A stretch of 64,000 nucleotides of DNA, taken from Pomphorhynchus laevis. Taxonomy: Eukaryota; Acanthocephala; Palaeacanthocephala; Echinorhynchida; Pomphorhynchidae. The stretch lies in the NCBI GenBank assembly GCA_012934845.2, contig WNNJ02000558.1, positions 62,001 to 126,000 on the forward strand. Reading direction: 5' to 3'. Made by a program: the position numbers and the translations under genes. This document shows positions 43,301-50,700 of the stretch, in pieces; position 1 is the first letter of the stretch; every line of letters begins with the position of its first letter. The notes under the pieces are model-generated. The model did no database searches. It saw only the letters and a list, made by a program, of their open reading frames with translations, and had not been told where the DNA came from.

Positions 43301-44858
43301 CTAATTAAATAAAATCAGTACGAACAATAGCTTTTTCTATCTATGTACTCATATGGTTAAAAAACCCCTCCATTATATATATCATTAGTTAGAATATCTT
43401 CAATCGTATGTATAAGAACATCCCTATTAACAGCACCTTCTCTTTGTTTCACCCTAGACTTTAAGCATGAGAAAAACTCTTCTATCGGATTGAGTTGAGG
43501 TGAATACGGAGGTAAAAACTTTAAGATATAGTTTTTTCTACAAAACGACTCCCTCACCTATGCTGTCTTATGGATTGATGCATTGTCCATAATTATATAC
43601 TTCCTATTATCTTGTGTCAAAATAGGTAGTTTAGTATCAACAAAATTAAGAATATCTAAAGACTTAAAACTTGCGCTTTTTATTTGGTAGCCTACAATAC
43701 ATGAATTATTAATAGCACATAGAACTGAAATATTCGTGCCCTCTGAATTTGGAACTGATAAAATTTGGAATTGACAGGTGAATATCCCATTCTTTGATAT
43801 GAATGTAGATTAAAACCAGTTTCATCTAAAAATATCAATTGATCATCATGTATATTAGAAAATATTGTACCATATTGAGCTCTTATGTCTTTGTTAGAAT
43901 TGCTGTTTCTATTTATCGGCACTAAAGTTAAAGTTTTCCTAGAATAATTCATCTTTTTTATTATTCTTGACACTGTTGGCACTGAATATGAGCCACATAC
44001 ATTATTATGTTTTAATTTTTCGCAAGTGATTTTAAGCTAACACATGGATTAAGACTGATTTCTGAAGCAATAATATTTTTCTCAAAAGAAAAATCTTTTA
44101 ATGTATTGATTTTCTTTTCAGGGCCAGATCTAAATGTAGACATATCAACAAACTCACCTTCGGTGTATCTTTTGTAAAGTATTTTTATAGTTCTTGAAAG
44201 AACTATAAAAAGGGGTAGTTAAACCCCTTTTTATATTAAAGTCGTTTTGGGGTAGTTAAACGGTAATGTTGATGAAAATTCTCTTACTGTCTAAAAAACT
44301 CAAGTATTCTTTAAATTGTTGTTCGCGAACAAAAATTTATTATTGTAGAAGAATGATTTTTAAAATCAAGTAGACACTATCTGATAATTTTCAGTTACAA
44401 GCGAATTTCATTTACGAGCGAGAATGTTTTTTAACTCAATTAAATCAAGTCTTAGTAGATAAATTTAGATTTTATCATTAAGTTCGTTTCATTTTATCAC
44501 CAAGTTTGATTGAAACTTCTATAATGTATGTTTGCTGCTACCAGGAAAAGTACCGAATGAAAGTGTCAATGTTATCGCACAATGTCATGCTGCTATTCGC
44601 CAGCTTCATGTCCAAAGATAAGATTCAAGAACGCCTGCGAATGAGGTATTATTTTTTGCTTTATTATGATGTAGCGGTGATTTGTTATTTTCTTATTTTT
44701 ATAGAATTAGCGAGATTGTTGAAAGCGTGCAAAAAAGCCCGATTCCTGATCACGTAAATGCACTGGTTCTCGAGATAAGCGTTGATGATATAGACACAGG
44801 GGAAAGCCTTGAAATTCCTTATATTCGTTACATATTGCCTACAAATTCGACCTTATAA
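19288..44858 (+). CDS. UBA1: Ubiquitin-activating enzyme E1 (17 exons)
   Basis: UBA1 adenylates ubiquitin with ATP, holds it as a thioester on its catalytic cysteine and passes it to E2 enzymes in nucleus and cytosol. Seventeen GT-AG exons join into 1018 codons, against 1058 residues in human. The start ATG is at 19288 ([18 protein letters not shown]). Domains: inactive adenylation half (residues ~10-170 and 270-430, [18 protein letters not shown]), first catalytic Cys half-domain (~170-270), active adenylation half (from 432, [34 protein letters not shown]), second Cys domain with Cys590 in [13 protein letters not shown], and the ubiquitin-fold domain (~907-1018). All key motifs are present. 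It resembles UBA1 rather than UBA6/UBA7. Introns are 36-59 nt (six) or more than 1.3 kb (ten). Exon borders are inferred from homology and splice signals. Confidence 0.95.
19495..19700 (+). mobile_element. LINE C-terminal fragment in UBA1 intron 1
   Basis: [20 protein letters not shown] followed by [10 protein letters not shown] matches the final residues of CR1/Jockey-type ORF2 proteins (RxxNxWNxLPxxIVxAxSxxxFK). Only this last segment and a short T-rich 3' region are preserved. Confidence 0.6.
20283..21020 (+). repeat. Dispersed short repeat, two copies
   Basis: Copies at 20,283-20,420 and 20,812-21,020 share a head (GATAACATAGCAGTTCCTCC then TGATGA..CTAATCCTTATTC), a middle (CTGTTATTTATTAG) and a tail (TTTTATTTTAAATTTCAATT). 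A small hairpin AGTCAATT-CATAAA-AATTGACT sits at 20,933-20,954. Other copies are near 21,776, 22,015, 36,085, 39,060 (inverted), 55,555 and 57,548. No coding capacity. SINE or MITE is not resolved. Confidence 0.65.
21871..22061. repeat. Long hairpin, 89-bp arms and 13-nt loop
   Basis: Arm 21,871-21,959 is the reverse complement of 21,973-22,061 with only about six mismatches. The innermost ~50 bp (AAAATTTAGGGGCCGAAATT and onward) pair almost perfectly. The outer arm sequence is the head of the dispersed short repeat, so two head-to-head copies form the fold-back. Transcribed as intron RNA it would form a stem of some 85 pairs. Confidence 0.85.
22015..22150 (+). repeat. Dispersed short repeat copy
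   Basis: Contains CCTGATAACATATCAGTTTC at 22,021, CTGTTATCTATTAGTCAATT at 22,078 and the small hairpin TCAATT-CATAAA-AATTGA at 22,090. It is the right arm of the long fold-back plus its tail. Confidence 0.6.
22732..23035 (+). CDS. UBA1: UBA1 exon 2
   Basis: Residues 19-120, from the split codon CT|T. Encodes [56 protein letters not shown] and [10 protein letters not shown], the Rossmann-like start of the inactive adenylation half. The donor GTAATT follows GAT. This boundary was preferred over a GT ten bases later because it keeps [14 protein letters not shown] aligned with other E1 proteins. Confidence 0.92.
23072..23190 (+). CDS. UBA1: UBA1 exon 3
   Basis: Residues 121-159 plus two bases. 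[20 protein letters not shown] then [20 protein letters not shown] completes the first Rossmann segment. The intron before it is only 36 nt (23,036-23,071). Confidence 0.9.
23712..23818 (+). mobile_element. LINE C-terminal scrap in UBA1 intron 3
   Basis: A G+C-rich island in AT-rich intron reads [20 protein letters not shown] then [16 protein letters not shown]. It resembles the AVRILxxxxxxDHxxxxLxxLHWL segment near the end of CR1-like ORF2 proteins. No other part is preserved. Confidence 0.45.
24719..24809 (+). CDS. UBA1: UBA1 exon 4
   Basis: Residues 160-190: [20 protein letters not shown] then [11 protein letters not shown], matching GQLFCDFGEEMILTDSNGE of human UBA1. Acceptor ATGTTTAG, donor GTAAGC. 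It links the adenylation half to the first Cys half-domain. Confidence 0.9.
24964..25218 (+). other. Unrecognised open segment in UBA1 intron 4
   Basis: An 84-codon open frame reads [20 protein letters not shown] and onward, with more G+C and less biased composition than the intron around it. It could be a decayed processed copy of some other gene. No family is recognised and no splice logic ties it to UBA1. Confidence 0.2.
25557..25831. repeat. Left flank repeat F1 of the 289-bp array
   Basis: About 270 bp (from AATTATAAATTCTCTATTTA to GACGGGTACTCTCA) recur in the same orientation at 27,105-27,350 with about 95% identity and a small deletion. The two copies bracket the tandem array exactly. 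Confidence 0.85.
25832..27106. repeat. 289-bp tandem array, 4.4 units
   Basis: Units begin CAGCTGTTTTCT at 25,832, 26,121, 26,410, 26,699 and 26,988. The last is cut after ~118 bp. Units differ at only a few bases, so the array is young. Each carries a 61-codon plus-strand frame ([15 protein letters not shown]) that has amino-acid bias of AT-rich noise and is probably not coding. Lies in UBA1 intron 4. Confidence 0.95.
27107..27350. repeat. Right flank repeat F2 of the 289-bp array
   Basis: Second copy of the F sequence. To its right the minus strand continues as an open frame (27,674-27,309), which F1 does not, so F2 is probably the original location and F1 a copy made together with the array. 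Confidence 0.8.
27309..27674 (-). other. Unrecognised 121-codon frame, minus strand
   Basis: Reads [40 protein letters not shown] and [20 protein letters not shown], ending [11 protein letters not shown] inside repeat F2. The composition is protein-like and richer in G+C than the intron. A second open stretch lies just upstream on the same strand (27,961-27,728, [20 protein letters not shown]). These may be remains of a nested or retrocopied gene. No family recognised. Confidence 0.3.
28163..28295 (+). CDS. UBA1: UBA1 exon 5
   Basis: Residues 191-234 plus one base. [20 protein letters not shown] and [20 protein letters not shown] are the first catalytic-cysteine half-domain (human GVVTCLDEARHGFESGDFV). 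Acceptor TTGTCAG, donor GTAAAT. Confidence 0.92.
28344..28441 (+). CDS. UBA1: UBA1 exon 6
   Basis: Residues 235-267: [20 protein letters not shown] then [13 protein letters not shown]. The intron before it is 48 nt (28,296-28,343). The donor GTAAGT opens intron 6, which holds a DNA transposon and an RT fragment. Confidence 0.92.
28807..29903 (+). mobile_element. IS630/Tc1-like DNA transposon (broken)
   Basis: Terminal inverted repeats of 49 bp lie at 28,848-28,896 and 29,855-29,903 (TTGCATTCAAT ... TGCATTGATTA(C/T)GGTCAGGTC). The left end has a second copy of the first ~41 bp at 28,807. Inside, a helix-turn-helix remnant ([19 protein letters not shown]) and a transposase core are visible. 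The element is shorter than usual (about 1.06 kb), and coding is broken by stops and a deletion between the DNA-binding and catalytic parts, so it is defective. Confidence 0.85.
29239..29574 (+). pseudogene. IS630/Tc1-like transposase core
   Basis: [20 protein letters not shown] contains the first catalytic Asp, and [10 protein letters not shown] the second. The third acidic block lies in another frame at about 29,618-29,715 ([18 protein letters not shown]). The order FIDE - ILDNA - NSIEN is the DDE signature of the IS630/Tc1/mariner superfamily. A frameshift lies between the second and third acidic residues, and the N-terminal domain is partly deleted. Confidence 0.8.
29855..29968. repeat. 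Left arm of 114-bp inverted repeat
   Basis: Comprises the transposon right end (29,855-29,903) plus 65 bp of its flank (to GAAATGTC at 29,968). Its near-exact reverse complement is at 30,697-30,810, 728 bp away. Confidence 0.88.
30697..30810. repeat. Right arm of 114-bp inverted repeat
   Basis: Reverse complement of 29,855-29,968 with about four differences, including both the transposon terminus (30,762-30,810) and the unique flank. Since flank and terminus are copied together, this is an inverted duplication of the locus rather than a second insertion. The 728 bp between the arms are simple AT-rich sequence. Confidence 0.85.
30815..31245 (-). mobile_element. RT fragment of the GVQQGDPL retroelement family
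   Basis: On the minus strand [20 protein letters not shown], then SSCYA and [16 protein letters not shown] are followed, out of frame, by [11 protein letters not shown] and then decayed coding. [10 protein letters not shown] and GVQQGDPL correspond to the region from before RT motif B. NAWYVGE sits where motif C is expected. It is broken into several frames. The other parts of this family occur at 46,140-47,180 and 58,870-60,230. Confidence 0.6.
31636..31950 (+). CDS. UBA1: UBA1 exon 7
   Basis: Residues 268-372. Starts [20 protein letters not shown] and ends [20 protein letters not shown], the helix that closes the inactive adenylation half (human [20 protein letters not shown]). Confidence 0.93.
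31997..32173 (+). CDS. UBA1: UBA1 exon 8
   Basis: Residues 373-431. [20 protein letters not shown], then [20 protein letters not shown], leading into the second adenylation half. The preceding intron is 46 nt. The following intron (32,174-34,160) is 2.0 kb. Confidence 0.92.
32174..34160 (+). other. UBA1 intron 8 (2.0 kb)
   Basis: AT-rich with a less biased patch at 33,360-33,600 of unknown origin. I see no element, exon or repeat that I can name. Confidence 0.6.
34161..34565 (+). CDS. UBA1: UBA1 exon 9 (ATP/Mg site)
   Basis: Residues 432-566. [20 protein letters not shown] is the glycine-rich ATP loop. [19 protein letters not shown] carries the Asp, Asn, Arg and Gln that bind ATP and Mg. 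[20 protein letters not shown] and [16 protein letters not shown] complete the adenylation core. All these residues match the consensus. Confidence 0.95.
34608..34721 (+). CDS. UBA1: UBA1 exon 10 (catalytic Cys590)
   Basis: Residues 567-604: [20 protein letters not shown] then [18 protein letters not shown]. The Cys in [10 protein letters not shown] is the thioester-forming residue. The intron before it is 42 nt and the one after it 43 nt. Confidence 0.95.
34765..34881 (+). CDS. UBA1: UBA1 exon 11
   Basis: Residues 605-643: [20 protein letters not shown] then [19 protein letters not shown], the start of the second catalytic-cysteine half-domain. Confidence 0.92.
35220..35517. repeat. Cluster of four consecutive hairpins in UBA1 intron 11
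   Basis: 35,220-35,249: CATACACAGATC / GATCCGTGTATG, one mismatch. 35,357-35,382: AATCGTTGTAAAC and its exact reverse complement, a 26-bp palindrome with no loop. About 35,424-35,470: AATTACCTACATAA..ACCTA / TAGGTAATTTATGTTGGTAATT. 35,477-35,517: AATTATCTGCAGGCCAATC, three bases, then the exact reverse complement (19-bp arms). Confidence 0.85.
36279..36693 (+). CDS. UBA1: UBA1 exon 12
   Basis: Residues 644-781 plus one base. Encodes most of the second cysteine half-domain: [80 protein letters not shown]. Acceptor TGTTTTAG, donor GTAACG. Confidence 0.94.
36694..38232 (+). other. UBA1 intron 12 (1.5 kb)
   Basis: AT-rich, no exon or recognisable element. A partial head of the dispersed short repeat (CTTATGTAGCAAAGCAGTTT) is near 38,032. 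Another partial copy (GACATAGCAGTTTCTCTTAA) lies in the previous intron near 36,130. Confidence 0.6.
38233..38501 (+). CDS. UBA1: UBA1 exon 13
   Basis: Residues 782-871. [20 protein letters not shown] and [20 protein letters not shown] then [20 protein letters not shown]. This near-invariant E1 segment returns from the Cys domain to the adenylation domain crossover loop. Confidence 0.95.
38502..39950 (+). other. UBA1 intron 13 with inverted dispersed-repeat copy
   Basis: The segment 39,060-39,240 carries GCTGCTATGCTGGGTCGAGG near 39,092, identical to that near 20,838. It is followed by the dispersed-repeat tail in inverse orientation, with the hairpin AGTCAATT-TTTATG-AATTGACT at 39,191-39,212. 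The rest is AT-rich without recognisable features. Confidence 0.6.
39951..40055 (+). CDS. UBA1: UBA1 exon 14
   Basis: Residues 872-906: [20 protein letters not shown] then [15 protein letters not shown], matching YKNGFLNLALPFFGFSEP of human UBA1. It joins the adenylation domain to the ubiquitin-fold domain. Confidence 0.9.
40171..40470. repeat. 58-70 bp minisatellite in UBA1 intron 14
   Basis: Units starting ATTGCTTCTAAA occur at 40,171, 40,241, 40,311, 40,373, 40,431 and 40,450. The first four share CACTTGTTCTTAAGATAA. Spacing shortens from 70 to 62, 58 and 19 bp, so the array is decayed. Confidence 0.8.
41876..42045. repeat. Duplicated ~58-bp segment
   Basis: GCATCATTTAAACCATATCA followed by (G/C)TTTCCATTGCTAACCAC and TAATAATTTAAACATCATTT occurs at about 41,876 and again at about 41,983. 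The two copies are separated by an ATCATTTTTAAAT-rich linker. Intron 14. Confidence 0.75.
42695..42778 (+). CDS. UBA1: UBA1 exon 15
   Basis: Residues 907-934: [20 protein letters not shown] then QEFLTFFE, the first strand of the C-terminal ubiquitin-fold domain, which recruits E2 (human EWTLWDRFEVQG). Confidence 0.92.
43054..43253. repeat. 22-bp minisatellite, eight full units
   Basis: The unit AGTCACCATTTTTCATTTTTAT, with variants, repeats without gaps from 43,072 to 43,247, with a partial unit before (43,054) and after. It lies about 70 bp from the 3' end of the transposase remnant in the same intron. Confidence 0.88.
43357..43557 (-). pseudogene. Transposase C-terminal block
   Basis: [20 protein letters not shown] then [20 protein letters not shown]. 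PYSPxLNPIE is the hallmark third-acid motif of IS630/Tc1 transposases. It continues upstream through a stop into the second catalytic Asp. Confidence 0.85.
43692..43982 (-). pseudogene. Transposase N-terminal and first-Asp block
   Basis: [20 protein letters not shown] is the second helix-turn-helix. [20 protein letters not shown] carries the first catalytic Asp and the aromatic/Gly pattern typical of IS630 members. It loses frame after PVNSKFYQ, while the homologous continuation ([15 protein letters not shown]) lies in another frame. Confidence 0.8.
44182..44231. repeat. Two adjacent hairpins
   Basis: TTTTTATAGTTCTT-GA-AAGAACTATAAAAA (14-bp perfect arms) at 44,182-44,211. It overlaps AAAAGGGG...CCCCTTTT at 44,208-44,231. 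The word GGGGTAGTTAAAC of the second loop repeats at about 44,249. Probably the 5' border region of the transposon. Confidence 0.7.
44545..44645 (+). CDS. UBA1: UBA1 exon 16
   Basis: Residues 935-967 plus two bases. [20 protein letters not shown] then [13 protein letters not shown], part of the ubiquitin-fold domain (human [27 protein letters not shown]). A 59-nt intron follows. Confidence 0.93.
44705..44858 (+). CDS. UBA1: UBA1 exon 17 (C-terminus)
   Basis: Residues 968-1018 and stop TAA at 44,856. [40 protein letters not shown] then [10 protein letters not shown]. The VPYVRYxxR end of other E1 proteins is recognisable as IPYIRYIL with a short extra tail. A weak polyadenylation signal ATTAAA is at 44,920. 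Confidence 0.93.
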
Positions 44859-46139
44859 TGGATATTGCTGCATGCGATGGATACAACGAAACTTTTAAAA
44901 ATAACATTGACTTTTTCATATTAAATACTAATTTCATGCTGTATTTTTTAAATTACTGTTTTCCATTTACAAAATGATTAAGCTCGAGTGTTTGCCGTCA
45001 CATTTAAATTTAACGTTTTTTAACATTTACTATTTGATAATGTCATATCAAGGTATCATATTAAGGTATCACTCATCATTGTATATTCCTAATTACCTTC
45101 GCAATGTTCAGACCAAAACGTGTGTAATTTAAAAAATTCACCCATGGGCACTAAAGACGATATCTGCTGATTAATGTGGACGATCAACATTTTGCTTCTG
45201 GATATCGACATATTCAAAACCTTGGTGATATTTGGGCAATTGGTTTAGTTACCCATAAAACGATTGGATCACGATTGATGAACAAGAAATCTGTTTACAG
45301 AAATCTAGTAGCGAATGTTTTCATATTATCAAGGAAAGTTTCATTTTATTACCATATTTTATAAATGAACAAAGTTAATATTTTTTGATTTTCTACGCAA
45401 AAATCAACGTCGGATTTCGTTAAACCCAAAAATAACCTGGAAGCGATATATCCTTGTTTAATATGCAACGTTAACGACCACATTGATCTTATTTTCAGCT
45501 TTCGAAAATAACAGAGTAAGGTTCGCTGCTTTAAAATGCATATACATCATTTTACGTTTATCTTATTTTAAATGGCCAAATTGTATGTATGAAAATTTTT
45601 AGGTGTGTTGTATTCTTTCAAAGATATGTAAAGTCTTTCAAATATGCGATATTATAAGTTGGGATCGTTTGTTGAAATACCAAATAATTGAGTTATTCGC
45701 TCATATTTAAAACAAATTTTATCATTATGATTCAATTGAAATATAGTCTTGAGTTTTTATGTGATTAGAATTTTTATGAATTCAAAAATAGTGTCCGTAA
45801 ACATGATATGTCCGTAACATATCACGAAATGAACATATCATGAACATATCATGAACATGTCATGTTGCGGACACGAAATGTCCTAAACATTTCGTGTCCG
45901 TAAGCATGATAATTTTTGATTCAAAAATTAATTAGAGTTTAGACGTTAAATTATTGTATCTTTCTCTCAGAGAAAGAGCCAACTTATGATTACATTCTCT
46001 CGAACGCAATTTTAAAAGACAAATGATAAAGTTCATCGAAATATTAAAATTGACATTTCGCCATGTCTATATTTCAAAAAGCCTTTTAAAATATTGTAAA
46101 TTAAAATTATTTTTTAAACATTTTAAAATGTTTAAAAAT
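44859..46139. other. UBA1-PSMD1 intergenic, first part
   Basis: AT-rich and without a recognisable gene. It contains the perfect hairpin at 45,868-45,900 (CGGACACGAAATGT, five bases, exact complement), preceded by three tandem ATCATGAAC words and a wider partial palindrome TGTCCGTAA..TTACGGACA-like from 45,790. Confidence 0.6.
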
Positions 46140-47180
46140 CGCATTATGCAAGAAGAAGGAAAATTACAACGAGATCGATAATAGGATATATACATTCGTT
46201 CAAGTAGCTGTTGAGTCCTTGGGTGTATTGCGCAATGAAACTTCGTATTTAAACGAAAGAATCCGAGTGGACTGCTGGGATTTCCAAATCGGGGTGCGCA
46301 TATGGGCGGCTGTGTGCGGAAAAGAGTTGCTAACGGAGAAACATAAACAAAAACGTTGGTCTCGTCCCATGCACATGATCGCTAGTAGTTCACTTTGGTT
46401 GGAAGCCGATTCTGCAAAATGTCAAGCTAGACTGCTCGGAGCGGTAGGCAGGGACTCTGGAGCTTTCCTGACGGCACTCCCAATCTTGGCGGTTGGCACC
46501 AGATTGGACGACCTGCCCTTCACAATCAACGTGGCTCTACGACTCGGCATCAAATTTAGCGGCGAATTCAAGTGTGAATGCGGGAATACCAGCGGCGCAT
46601 CAGGCTTTCACGGTCTGAACTCTCGAAACAGCAAATCCCAGCACACTCGACACTCCGAATTGAGTCCCATAATTCGAATGGCTTTGTCTTCAGTGTGGAT
46701 ACTTTTTCGATTAAAGCCGGTCGGATTGTGCCGCAGCGAAAGCAAGTGACCAGATAGAGGAACTTTGGCTCCTTGTTAGAATGGTAAAATACTAATTTGG
46801 GACGCAACCTGCAAAAACCCTCTGGTGGCGAGTTACGAGGATAAAGCAGTCGTTCGGATAGGTAAGGTAGCCGCTTTTAAAGAATGCAAGAAGAAGGAAA
46901 TGTACAACAAGATCGATAATAGGATCTATGCATTCGTTTTAGTAGCCGTTGAGTCCTTGGGTGTCTTGAACAAGAAAACCTAGTATTTTATCGAAGAGAT
47001 CGGAAAGATGATGTATGGGACCACGGATGAAATTCGATCAAAAGTTTTTTCGATTAAGCGTAGCGGTTCAGCGAGGCAATGCCGCTTGTATACTCCAGTG
47101 CCTAAGCGATCAATCGGTTACCGATTTTTTTGAAAGATGCCTCAGTGTTGAAGACTACAATCATTATGTGTTATGACTTA
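46140..47180 (+). mobile_element. Debris of the KRPDG/RLE-like retroelement, partly repeated
   Basis: 46,219-46,749 reads ADSAKCQARLLGAVGRDSGA, LPILAVGTRLDDLPFTINVA, LRLGIKFSGEFKCECGNTSG and FHGLNSRNSKSQHTRHS. The Cys/His pattern and RH are typical of a C-terminal domain in a widespread animal RT family. 46,760-47,130 continues with decayed WDAT, YNKIDNRIYAFVLVAVESLG and ARQCRLYTPV. The segment around AVESLGVL occurs twice (46,170-46,250 and 46,900-46,975), so pieces are head-to-tail and look circularly permuted. It is broken in several frames. I place it with non-LTR-type elements having a restriction-like nuclease domain. That class assignment is inference. Confidence 0.65.
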
Positions 47181-47723
47181 TCTTTATCAATAACGCTTTG
47201 TGTGTTTTAAAATTATATTAAAAGTTGTACCAAATAATTTATATTTATACAAATTATATCAAAAATTGCATATAACGAATCCGTCACGTCGTTTTTAATT
47301 TGGCTTCAAAATTTGGTAATGGGCATTGAATTATTCTCTACATTGAAGTTTCAATAAAGATAATTTACGAGTAAAAGAATTTATGATAATTATCAATGAA
47401 AATAATTTAGTTTATTTATTAAATAGATAATGTCTTAAAGTTTTGAAAAGACCGCATTTGTATCTACAACTGGTATATAAAAAATAAGTGTTCAACGACA
47501 TTTTACTTGTGCGTACACGGTGAAATGCAATTTCAATATTTCCGTGAACTTTTATCTGCTTACAGAGCTTCTAGAATTCAATTTTATGCTAATTTGGAAA
47601 CATTCTTTAATTTTTTCGTGTATCCTTTGTTGTATCTTGTTTAAGAATATCATGTTTACTCGGATAAACCTTAAAACTCAAACGTGACAAACGTTTCGCT
47701 AATTACTTGTTTAAATAATTTCA

Positions 47724-47747
47724 GATTTTGAAGAATACGAAGAGAAT
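47724..47747 (+). promoter_or_regulatory. Acceptor-like site before PSMD1 start
   Basis: A pyrimidine/AT tract with AATAATTTCAG ends at 47,724, 23 nt before the ATG at 47,748. It could be the 3' end of a 5' UTR intron or a trans-splice acceptor. UBA1 shows the same arrangement with 6 nt spacing. Confidence 0.4.
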
Positions 47748-50700
47748 ATGCTTGCATCTTGTGGTGCATCGTCATTAAGTGGTTTTCATGGAACAAGTGC
47801 CCTATTGACTCTTCTATCGGATCCCTGTCCAGAAATTCAAGCATACGCAGTTCAAAAGCTAGTTACTACCGTGAGCCGTCAGTGGTTCGAAATCGCTGAC
47901 TACCTGCCAAGACTAGAACAACTACGTGAAAATGAGAATTTTCCAGAACGCAAGCTTGTTGCCCTTGTCTTGTCCATGGTATACTATTATTTGAACGAGC
48001 ACGAAGAGGCTTTAAACTATGCACTTGAAGCCGGATCGAAATTCGATATCACTTCTCAATCAGAATACGTTCAAAGTGTTCTATCGTACTGTATGGATCA
48101 ATACTCAGCAATTAGATCGCAAAACTATATACAAGAACAACTAGTCAAATCAACTAGACGTTTTTCAGTGTACAAGCGGGTAGATGAAGATCTAAGTCGT
48201 CCAGTTTTATCAAGTCATTATCCGTTAACCGGGGATGATTACGTTGACTTATCTGATGAAGAAATTCAGACCAACACAACAATAGATGGATCAGTAACTA
48301 CTGAGGATACTAGCACAACCACGACGCAACAAGATCTGATGGCCACGAGTGAGGTAATAGATGCTTGTCGCGAATCAAGTGATCAATACGAAAGAAGCGT
48401 GGCTAACTTCATGACTATGGATCCTCGACTTGAAACTATTGTAAATCGTTTGATTGAAAAGTGCATTGGGGATAATAAACTGAAACAGGCCGTTGGCATA
48501 TGCCTTGAGTCGAAAAGACTCGATGCTCTACAGAGAGTAATTGAACTATCAGCAAACATGGAGGATACTCTTAACTACGTGATCGAATGTGTACCTGATC
48601 TTCTCAGCAAGGAAAGTCGAAACTGGCATCATGACGTTCTTGATCTTGTTGTAAACATATACACCGAGTTGCCAAGTCCCAACTACTTCAAAATTGTAAA
48701 ATGTTTCATTCAACTTGGTGAACCTAAATCGCTATCAAATTTGCTGCTATCAGTAGCTAATGATTGCCTACCATTATCATTACAACTAGCATTTGACATA
48801 TACGAGAGTAGCAGTCAACAATTTCGGTCTCAGGTTATTAGTTGCATGGAATGTGAACGTGATAGATTGATTTCACAATATCGCGCTGAGCAAAGCAAAG
48901 ATAATCAAGAAGGAGCGGAAGAAAGTAGTGAGGTTGCAGCGATTGAAGAAGATAGTTCGGATAGCAATGATACTTTGGAAATGAATATCAAACAGAACGA
49001 AGATATCGTATGCATAGATCGTGTGCTTATGGTTCTGTCGAGTTCAGTTAACGTCAATTTGCTTATGCAGTTTCTAATCAGAAACAATCACGCTGATCTG
49101 CACCTTTTAAAGTATATAAAAGATCATACACGGAATATGCTTTGTCATAGTGCAGTGGTGATTGCAAACGGTTTCATGCATTGTGGCACGACATGTGATC
49201 AGTTTCTTCGAGACAATCTGGAATGGCTTGGAAATGCAACTAATTGGGCCAGATTTACCGCAACAGCAAGTCTCGGTGTAATACATAGATACCACGAGAA
49301 AGAGGCTCTTCGACTCATGGATGCGTACCTACCCAAGCATACTAGTACTCTCAGTCCTTACGCTGAAGGAGGAGGACTCTACGCTCTCGGACTCATTTTT
49401 GCTAACCATGGAAACGGTGAAATTATCAAGTATTTAGAAGATTCCATTCGTGAGAGCTCTAATCCAGTTGTAAAGCACGGGGGCACTCTCGGACTTGGAT
49501 TGCTCACTCTTGGCACCAATAATCGACACGTTTTATCCTTAATGAAAGAGATGTTGTCTATGAATGATGCAATAGTGGGTGAAGCCGTTGCTATTGGTAT
49601 GGGAATGGTTATGATAGGATCGAGATCACGATCAACATTATCTGAGCTTATATGTCAAGTTGAAGAAACACAGCACGAAAAGATCGCACGCGGTGCATCT
49701 GTTGGTATAGCATTACTCTGTTTTAATCAGCGTGAAGGGTGTACACAGACTATTAGAACTCTATACCAAAGTAATAATATATTTCTAAGACGGGCTGGTA
49801 TGTACGCGACGGCAATGGCATGGATGGGATCTGGGCATAACGGAGCAATACGGAAGTTACTACATTTTGCGGTCAGTGATGTTAGCGATGATGTACGTAG
49901 GGCTGCTGTAGAATCACTTGGTTTTGTCATGCACAGGCAATCTAGTGAGAAAACAATCGGAATTATTTCCTTATTGGTTGAAAGTTACAATCCTCACGTA
50001 CGATACGGCTCAGTAATGGCACTTGGCATTGCTTTTGCTGGTACTGGAAATCAAGATGCAATTAAGTTAATCGAGCCTTTAACAAACGATCCCGTTACTT
50101 TTGTTCGATTAGGGTGTTTTCTTTCACAGGCGATGATTATTTCAGATTTGCCTGAAGCATCGTGCTCATATGCAAAAACATTTAGACAAATGCTGACAAA
50201 GGTGATTTCGGATAAACATGAAGATTTGATGACGAAGTATGGGGCTATTTTAGCTCAAGGTATCGTTGACGCATGTGGTCGAAATGCAAGCATAACATTG
50301 CATTCACCTTCAACTAATCTTAATTGTCCACAAGGTGCAGCAGGTGTGCTTATGTTTCTACATTTTTGGTTTTGGTTCCCGCTCACACATATGTTGTCAA
50401 TAGCGTTTAAACCAAGTGCTGTAATTTGCGTTACCGACAAGTTACAAGCACCTGAAATGGAGATATGGACTAGCTTGTCTTCTGCTCATTTTGCTTATCC
50501 TACTTCTCTTGCAGAACAACGTAGGGGTACTGACAAAGGGGAGAAGGTTGAAGCTGCCGTTCTTTCAATACGACAACGAACCGGTCGGCAATCTAAGTCT
50601 AATCGACTGAGGCACCACCAACCGAAAGACAGTATCACTGCGGCAGCTACAAGTGCTAGTAGCAGCAGCAAAACCAGCCCTGCAGCAAGCAATATCATAA

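Larger units (their letters stand above)
43300..44260 (-). mobile_element. IS630-like DNA transposon (broken)
   Basis: Minus-strand transposase remains run from a helix-turn-helix part near 44,150 ([20 protein letters not shown], then [18 protein letters not shown]) to the catalytic end near 43,350. Catalytic residues: Asp in [12 protein letters not shown], Asp in [12 protein letters not shown] and Glu in [15 protein letters not shown], with 34 positions between the last two (DD34E). Frame changes near 43,690 and 43,990 and an in-frame stop after NASIHKTA break it. It is a different subfamily from the transposon in intron 6. Clear terminal inverted repeats are not seen. Hairpins at 44,182-44,231 may mark one end. 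Confidence 0.8.
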
